A stretch of DNA of 64,000 bases from Palleniella intestinalis (GTDB lineage Bacteria > Bacteroidota > Bacteroidia > Bacteroidales > Bacteroidaceae), in the NCBI RefSeq assembly GCF_013166595.1, contig NZ_JABKKG010000008.1, positions 96,182 to 160,181 of the forward strand, in the 5' to 3' direction. Of the stretch, positions 60,293 through 64,000 are shown piece by piece. The notes under the pieces were generated by a model, which searched no databases, had not been told where the DNA came from, and saw nothing but the letters and a program-made list of their open reading frames with translations. A program made the position numbers and the translations under genes. Positions within the stretch are counted from its first letter, which is position 1. Each line of letters begins with the position of its first letter.

Positions 60293-60378
60293 GGTCAGTA
60301 CTGTCAATATTGACAAAACTGACAGTACTGACAAAACAGACAACACTGACACAACTGTCACCATTGACAATACTGTCA
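60293..60378. repeat. 9-bp-period TGWCA array, cysS-SDR gap
   Basis: GGTCA 60293, then TGTCA/TGACA at 60302, 60311, 60320, 60329, 60338 (AGACA), 60347, 60356, 60365 and 60374: ten units in perfect 9-bp phase. It is the cleanest example and ends 34 nt before the SDR start. Confidence 0.92.
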
Positions 60379-60412
60379 GAAACCCAAAAACAACAACCTA
60401 AAATAAAATACA

Positions 60413-61225
60413 ATGGCAAACCTTTTCAACATCAAGGACTACGTCGTAGTCATCACAGGCGGAACGGGCATTCTCGGCCGCTGCATAGCAAAGTATCTGG
60501 CACTCGAAGGTGCAAAAGTAATCATCGGCGGACGCAAGGAGGAAGTCGGCAATGAGATTGTCGCAGACATCCAAAGCGCAGGAGGCGTCTGTGAGTTCGT
60601 GAAGATGGACGTCATGAACGAGGAGGCTATGCAGGCTGCCTGTGACTATATCGTGGAGAAATACGGCAAGGTGGACACTCTCCTCAATGCTGCCGGAGGC
60701 AACATGGCAGGAGCAGTCATCGCACCTGACCAGACCTTCTTCGACCTGCAGCCTGACCAGTTTCAGGCTGTCCTGAACCTTAACCTCACCGGAACAGTAA
60801 TCCCTACACGCATATTCCTTAAGCCTATGGTGGCTCAGGGCAAGGGAAGTGTCATCAACTTCTCGTCAATGTCGGCATTCCGCCCTATCACCCGCGTCTG
60901 CGGCTACTCTGCAGCGAAGAGCGGCATCAACAGTTTCACAGGCTGGCTGGCACAGGAGGCTGCACGCAAGTTTGGCGAGGGCATCCGTATAAACGCCATT
61001 GCTCCGGGATTCTTCATCACGGAGCAGAATCGCACTCTCCTCACCAATCCTGACGGTTCATACACTCAGCGCGGTCAGGACGTCATCCGTCAGACTCCGT
61101 TCTCACGCATGGGCGAACCGGAAGAGCTCTGCGGAACAATCCACTACCTCATGTCCGACGCTGCAAAGTTCGTCACCGGCACGGTGGCCGTTGTCGACGG
61201 AGGATTCAATGTGACAGCGATGTAA
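60413..61225 (+). CDS. Short-chain dehydrogenase, probable D-mannonate oxidoreductase
   Basis: A 270-aa SDR: Rossmann motif VVITGGTGILGRCIAKYLAL, NAAGGN, INFSSMSAF with Ser, and GYSAAKSGINSFTGWLAQEA with the catalytic Tyr and Lys; the C terminus GTVAVVDGGFNVTAM is typical. In Bacteroidota an SDR next to uxuA takes the place of UxuB, reducing fructuronate to mannonate in glucuronate breakdown. The pairing supports that role. It shares an operon-like layout with cysS and uxuA but is separated by arrays on both sides. Confidence 0.85.
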   Translation: MANLFNIKDYVVVITGGTGILGRCIAKYLALEGAKVIIGGRKEEVGNEIVADIQSAGGVCEFVKMDVMNEEAMQAACDYIVEKYGKVDTLLNAAGGNMAGAVIAPDQTFFDLQPDQFQAVLNLNLTGTVIPTRIFLKPMVAQGKGSVINFSSMSAFRPITRVCGYSAAKSGINSFTGWLAQEAARKFGEGIRINAIAPGFFITEQNRTLLTNPDGSYTQRGQDVIRQTPFSRMGEPEELCGTIHYLMSDAAKFVTGTVAVVDGGFNVTAM

Positions 61226-61233
61226 AGAAAAAT

Positions 61234-61310
61234 TGTCAGTAACGTCAGTATTGACAGTACTGTCCATTCTGACAATAGTGACAATACTGTCATCACTGAC
61301 ATTACTGACC
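61234..61310. repeat. 9-bp-period TGWCA array, SDR-uxuA gap
   Basis: TGTCA 61234, CGTCA 61243, TGACA 61252, TGTCC 61261, TGACA 61270 and 61279, TGTCA 61288, TGACA 61297 and TGACC 61306: nine units in perfect phase. Because 9 is a multiple of 3, the uxuA frame stays open through the array. Confidence 0.92.
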
Positions 61311-61334
61311 CAAAACCCAAAAAAACAACCCAAT

Positions 61335-62615
61335 ATGGAAAAAACATGGCGCTGGTTTGGCAAGAACGACAAGATCACTCTTGCCATGCTTAAACAGATA
61401 GGCGTGGAAGGCATAGTCACCGCACTGCACGACGTGCCGCTCGGCGAAGTGTGGACACGTGAGAAAATCCGCGACCTGAAGGAATACATCGAAAGCTACG
61501 GCATGCGCTGGAGCGTCGTCGAGTCACTCCCTGTGACAGAGACAATAAAGTACGGCGGTCCTGACCGTGACCAACAGATAGAGGTCTACAAGGAGTCTCT
61601 CGCCAACCTCGGCAAGGAAGGCATACACTGCGTGTGCTACAACTTCATGCCGGTGCTGGACTGGGCACGCACCGACCTCCTTCACGATAACCCCAACGGA
61701 GCAAGCAACCTCTACTTCAACTGGGCTGAGTTCGCTTATTTCGACATCCATATCCTCAAGCGCGAAGGAGCGGAAGAAGAGTGGAAAGCCATTGTCGAGG
61801 GCAACGGCTCCAACGCTTCAAAGGCTCTGCAGGGACGCGACCTCATGGCAGAGGTTGAGGCTATCCGCGCGAAGGCTGACGCAAAGTACGACCGCGAGCT
61901 TGTGGAGAACATTGTGATAAAGACCCAAGGCTTCGTCTCCGGCAACTTCAAGGAGGGCGACGAGAAGCCTGTAGAGCTGTTCCGCGAACTCCTCGCATTA
62001 TATAAAGGTGTGACAAAGGATGACCTGCGCAACAACATGAAGACATGGCTTGAAGCAATCATGCCGATATGCGACGAGTATGACATCGACATGTGCGTGC
62101 ATCCTGACGACCCGCCGTATCCTATCCTCGGACTGCCGCGCATCGTCAACTGCGAGGAGGACATCCAATGGCTCCTCGATGCTGTGCCAAACGAGCACAA
62201 CGGCCTGACATTCTGCGCCGGTTCCCTCTCTGCCGGCGGTCACAACGACCTCACTCCGCTTGCCGAGAAGTTCCACGAAAGGACACATTTCGTGCATCTC
62301 CGCTCCTGCTACATCTTCCCTAACGGCGATTTCACAGAGGCAAGCCACCTCGGCGGACGTGCCAACCTCGTGGAGCTCACACGCATCTTCGAGAAGGAGG
62401 AGCAGCGCCGCATGCAGACACGCAAGCCTTCCACACAGAAGCTCCCTATGCGTGTCGACCACGGCATGACCATGCTTGGCGATGAGGACAAGGGCTACAA
62501 TGCCGGCTACTCATTTCTCGGCCGCATGTTCGGTCTGGCACAGGTGCAGGGCATCATAGCCACTGTGGACAACGAACTTGGCATAAAGTACACACAGCCG
62601 GGCTTCTTCGGATAG
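61335..62615 (+). CDS. uxuA: Mannonate dehydratase
   Basis: A 426-aa enzyme converting D-mannonate to 2-keto-3-deoxygluconate. ATG 61335 (MEKTWRWFGKNDKITLAMLK) is the start; the upstream in-frame codons come from the repeat array. Motifs: GIVTALHDVPLGEVWTREKI, WSVVESLPVTETIKYGG, HCVCYNFMPVLDWARTDL, CVHPDDPPYPILGLPRIVN with metal-binding His, CAGSLSAGGHNDL and MRVDHGMTMLGD. With the SDR it gives two steps of glucuronate use; kdgK/kdgA genes are not in view. Confidence 0.95.
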   Translation: MEKTWRWFGKNDKITLAMLKQIGVEGIVTALHDVPLGEVWTREKIRDLKEYIESYGMRWSVVESLPVTETIKYGGPDRDQQIEVYKESLANLGKEGIHCVCYNFMPVLDWARTDLLHDNPNGASNLYFNWAEFAYFDIHILKREGAEEEWKAIVEGNGSNASKALQGRDLMAEVEAIRAKADAKYDRELVENIVIKTQGFVSGNFKEGDEKPVELFRELLALYKGVTKDDLRNNMKTWLEAIMPICDEYDIDMCVHPDDPPYPILGLPRIVNCEEDIQWLLDAVPNEHNGLTFCAGSLSAGGHNDLTPLAEKFHERTHFVHLRSCYIFPNGDFTEASHLGGRANLVELTRIFEKEEQRRMQTRKPSTQKLPMRVDHGMTMLGDEDKGYNAGYSFLGRMFGLAQVQGIIATVDNELGIKYTQPGFFG

Positions 62616-62659
62616 ATTCGTAAACTACTGTAAATCAATATAGTAAAAAACCTATTATA

Positions 62660-62747
62660 AAAGGTAACACTTTGCACTGCAAAGTGTTACCTTTTACTGT
62701 ATAAAGCCTTGCCTTTCGCACGCCAAAGTGTTACCTTTTGTTTCGTG
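62660..62747. repeat. 22-bp repeat array F (4 units)
   Basis: Units at 62660, 62682, 62704 and 62726; cores AAAGGTAACACTTT, GTGTTACCTTTT, GCCTTGCCTTT and GTGTTACCTTTT. Tandem (rightward) gene context. The remaining gap to 63006 holds only the promoter at 62927. Confidence 0.92.
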
Positions 62748-62926
62748 ATTGTCATGTGCCTGTTTCCTGCCCCTCATGTTCCTTTCTGCATAAGGTCTGT
62801 TGCAAGTATTTTCTTAATAACCCTTAATACAATGGTTGCAATGCAAAAACAATGGAAATCTACAGGCAATATACCGCCTTTTTGCATTATTTTTCCAAAA
62901 AAGCAAGAAAAAAAACAGCAAAATGT

Positions 62927-62957
62927 TTTGGAGTTTCGGATTTTTGTACTACATTTG
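62927..62957 (+). promoter_or_regulatory. Promoter of the PorT-like barrel gene
   Basis: TTTG (62927-62930) and TACATTTG (62950-62957) are 19 nt apart, an exact consensus pair. The leader is about 45 nt. Confidence 0.78.
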
Positions 62958-63006
62958 CCACCAGATTAACATTCTTAGTTTATTAACCTCTAAAAACCAC
63001 TGAATC

Positions 63007-63585
63007 ATGAAAAAGTTAATTCTCTTAGCAGCGATTATTATGACTTCGGTCGGTGCGCATGCACAGCACGAAGTGGGTTCTGTAACCATACAGCCTAAAG
63101 TGGGAATGAACATTGCCAGCCTGACAAAGGCAGAAGGGGCGGATTCCAGAATCGGTCTCGCTATCGGCGCAGAGGCGGAGTATCAGATAGAAGACCGCAT
63201 CAGCCTTTCCGCCGGACTGCTCTATTCCATGCAGGGAGCAACAGAATCAGAGGACGGAGTGGATGCGACACTGAAGCTCGACTACATCAACATCCCAATC
63301 CTTGCCAACATCTATGTCACAAAGGGACTCGCGTTTAAGGTTGGCGTGCAGCCGGGAATCAATGTGTCCGGCAAATATAAATTGGAAAAAGGCGGGTCAT
63401 CCATCAGCGAAGACACTGACGGCGTGAAGGCATTTGACTTCTCCATCCCTGTCGGCGCATCCTACGAGTTTAACAACCTCGTGCTTGACGCACGCTACAA
63501 CTGGGGACTGACAAAGGTATCCAAATACGCAAACTCAAAGAACAGTGTGTTCCAAATCACATTGGGCTATAAGTTCAAGATGTAA
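63007..63585 (+). CDS. PorT-family outer-membrane beta-barrel protein
   Basis: A 192-aa protein with signal peptide MKKLILLAAIIMTSVGAHAQ and an eight-strand-type barrel: VTIQPKVGMNIASLTKAEGA, SRIGLAIGAEAEYQIEDRIS, LSAGLLYSMQGATESEDGVD, LKLDYINIPILANIYVTKGL, FKVGVQPGINVSGKYKLEKG and a C-terminal QITLGYKFKM. It fits the outer membrane protein beta-barrel/PorT-like group, abundant in Bacteroidota. The specific ligand or role is unknown. A hairpin terminator follows at 63642. Confidence 0.85.
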   Translation: MKKLILLAAIIMTSVGAHAQHEVGSVTIQPKVGMNIASLTKAEGADSRIGLAIGAEAEYQIEDRISLSAGLLYSMQGATESEDGVDATLKLDYINIPILANIYVTKGLAFKVGVQPGINVSGKYKLEKGGSSISEDTDGVKAFDFSIPVGASYEFNNLVLDARYNWGLTKVSKYANSKNSVFQITLGYKFKM

Positions 63586-63641
63586 GTCATGCTTGTACTG
63601 GCTCCGAAGACAGAGCCATACCTATATAAAAAAATATCAGA

Positions 63642-63681
63642 GGAGGTTGCCTTGCGGCTTGTTGCAAGGCAGCCTCCTTTT
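63642..63681 (+). terminator. Intrinsic terminator after the PorT-like gene
   Basis: GGAGGTTGCCTTGC-type arm (63642-63654) pairs with GCAAGGCAGCCTCC (63664-63677) with one internal mismatch, and is followed by TTTT. A textbook shape, 56 nt past the stop codon. Confidence 0.8.
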
Positions 63682-63788
63682 GCTTCCGCCGGTCAGTGCC
63701 CGGCACGGAAAGGAGCATGGCATGGTGCAAGGCTGTATGGACAATATGATTTTTTTGCTTGTGAATCATGAAAAAAACAGAAAGATAG

Positions 63789-63820
63789 TTTGGTGTTTTA
63801 TAAAACTTATGCTACCTTTG
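63789..63820 (+). promoter_or_regulatory. Promoter of the ORF at 63865
   Basis: TTTG (63789-63792) and TACCTTTG (63813-63820) are 20 nt apart, a full consensus, 45 nt before the start codon. Confidence 0.75.
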
Positions 63821-63864
63821 TGGCGGAATTAACAAACATCCATTAATATTAAACACTTTCTACC

Positions 63865-64000
63865 ATGAAAAAGTTGATGCTTTTAGCAGTAATAATCATG
63901 TTAAAGAGTCAACCCGCAAGTGCAATTGTTTTTGCAAAGTTACATAAAGAATTTGAAAAACTCCCTTACCGGCGTAGAGAATTTCAGTTTTTCCCTTGGT
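63865..64000 (+). CDS. Start of a secreted protein gene (3' truncated, possibly disrupted)
   Basis: ATG 63865 opens MKKLMLLAVIIM, nearly the same as the signal peptide of the PorT-like gene at 63007, then continues LKSQPASAIVFAKLHKEFEK and stays open to the window edge (45 codons). The PASA site could be signal peptidase cleavage. The residues after it do not look like a barrel, and a minus-strand TAACTTTG lies inside (63936-63943 region), so the gene may be cut by an inserted element. Too little is visible to decide. Confidence 0.4.
   Translation, partial: MKKLMLLAVIIMLKSQPASAIVFAKLHKEFEKLPYRRREFQFFPW

Noticed and set aside
63587..63771. 60-aa ORFs on both strands after the PorT-like gene
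   Set aside because: Both run through the hairpin terminator at 63642-63681 and lack coding features.

Overview
The window looks like a chromosomal segment of a Bacteroidales bacterium, most likely Prevotellaceae. Supporting signs are Bacteroidota-type promoters (TAnnTTTG at -7 with TTTG about 20 nt upstream), lineage-typical families (DUF4254 beside a GT9 glycosyltransferase, DUF4271 beside hemD, calycin-like and Wzi-like proteins, BspA-like leucine-rich repeats, a TonB-type barrel), and a fused FNR-like/GltD-type flavoprotein. No species call is possible from sequence alone. There is no rRNA, CRISPR array, prophage or complete insertion sequence; one tRNA (Gln, UUG) is present.

Layout: (1) 1-8037, end of a sugar aminotransferase, then an arabinoside/galactoside degradation block (GH51, GH35, GH51) split by a REP-like inverted-repeat island. 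(2) 8305-12947, an AAA ATPase with a palindromic operator, a Wzi-like barrel, a lipoprotein and a WecA/TagO-like transferase. (3) 13002-18720, a structured-RNA candidate followed by two large secreted proteins. (4) 19046-25448, a leftward gene array of Sel1-repeat proteins mixed with SMI1/KNR4-like, DUF4375-like and unknown small proteins plus one frameshifted ORF; it resembles an immunity-gene array. (5) 25606-36179, TonB-type barrel, calycin lipoprotein, tRNA-Gln, tyrS, yidD, rnpA, hemD, DUF4271, metK and an OPT transporter. (6) 36375-48840, DUF4254/GT9, FNR-GltD fusion, PAP2 phosphatase, ispG, purE, PAP2-like membrane protein, rpoN, sufE and a U32 peptidase. (7) 49228-56938, a giant exonuclease/RecQ/UvrD helicase broken by a one-base frameshift, a DUF5131 protein, DUF3108 and a C1 peptidase. 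(8) 57083-64000, a CoA transferase, cysS, a hexuronate pair (SDR + uxuA), a PorT-like barrel and a truncated ORF.

The most unusual feature is the intergenic DNA. Three unrelated short-period repeat families are scattered between genes: six arrays of four 22-bp units, seven arrays of 9-bp units (plus an 8-bp variant), and three arrays of 10-bp units. Each unit alternates two small palindromes with free centre bases, so every array reads as the same lattice on both strands with strict phase but loose sequence. The 9- and 10-bp arrays always lie between co-directional genes; the 22-bp arrays occur in any context. Other candidates are a pseudoknotted 5' leader at 13172-13370, a small structured RNA upstream of tRNA-Gln, and a consensus promoter at 5926-5957 that faces no gene but shares a 15-nt transcript start with the promoter at 36250.
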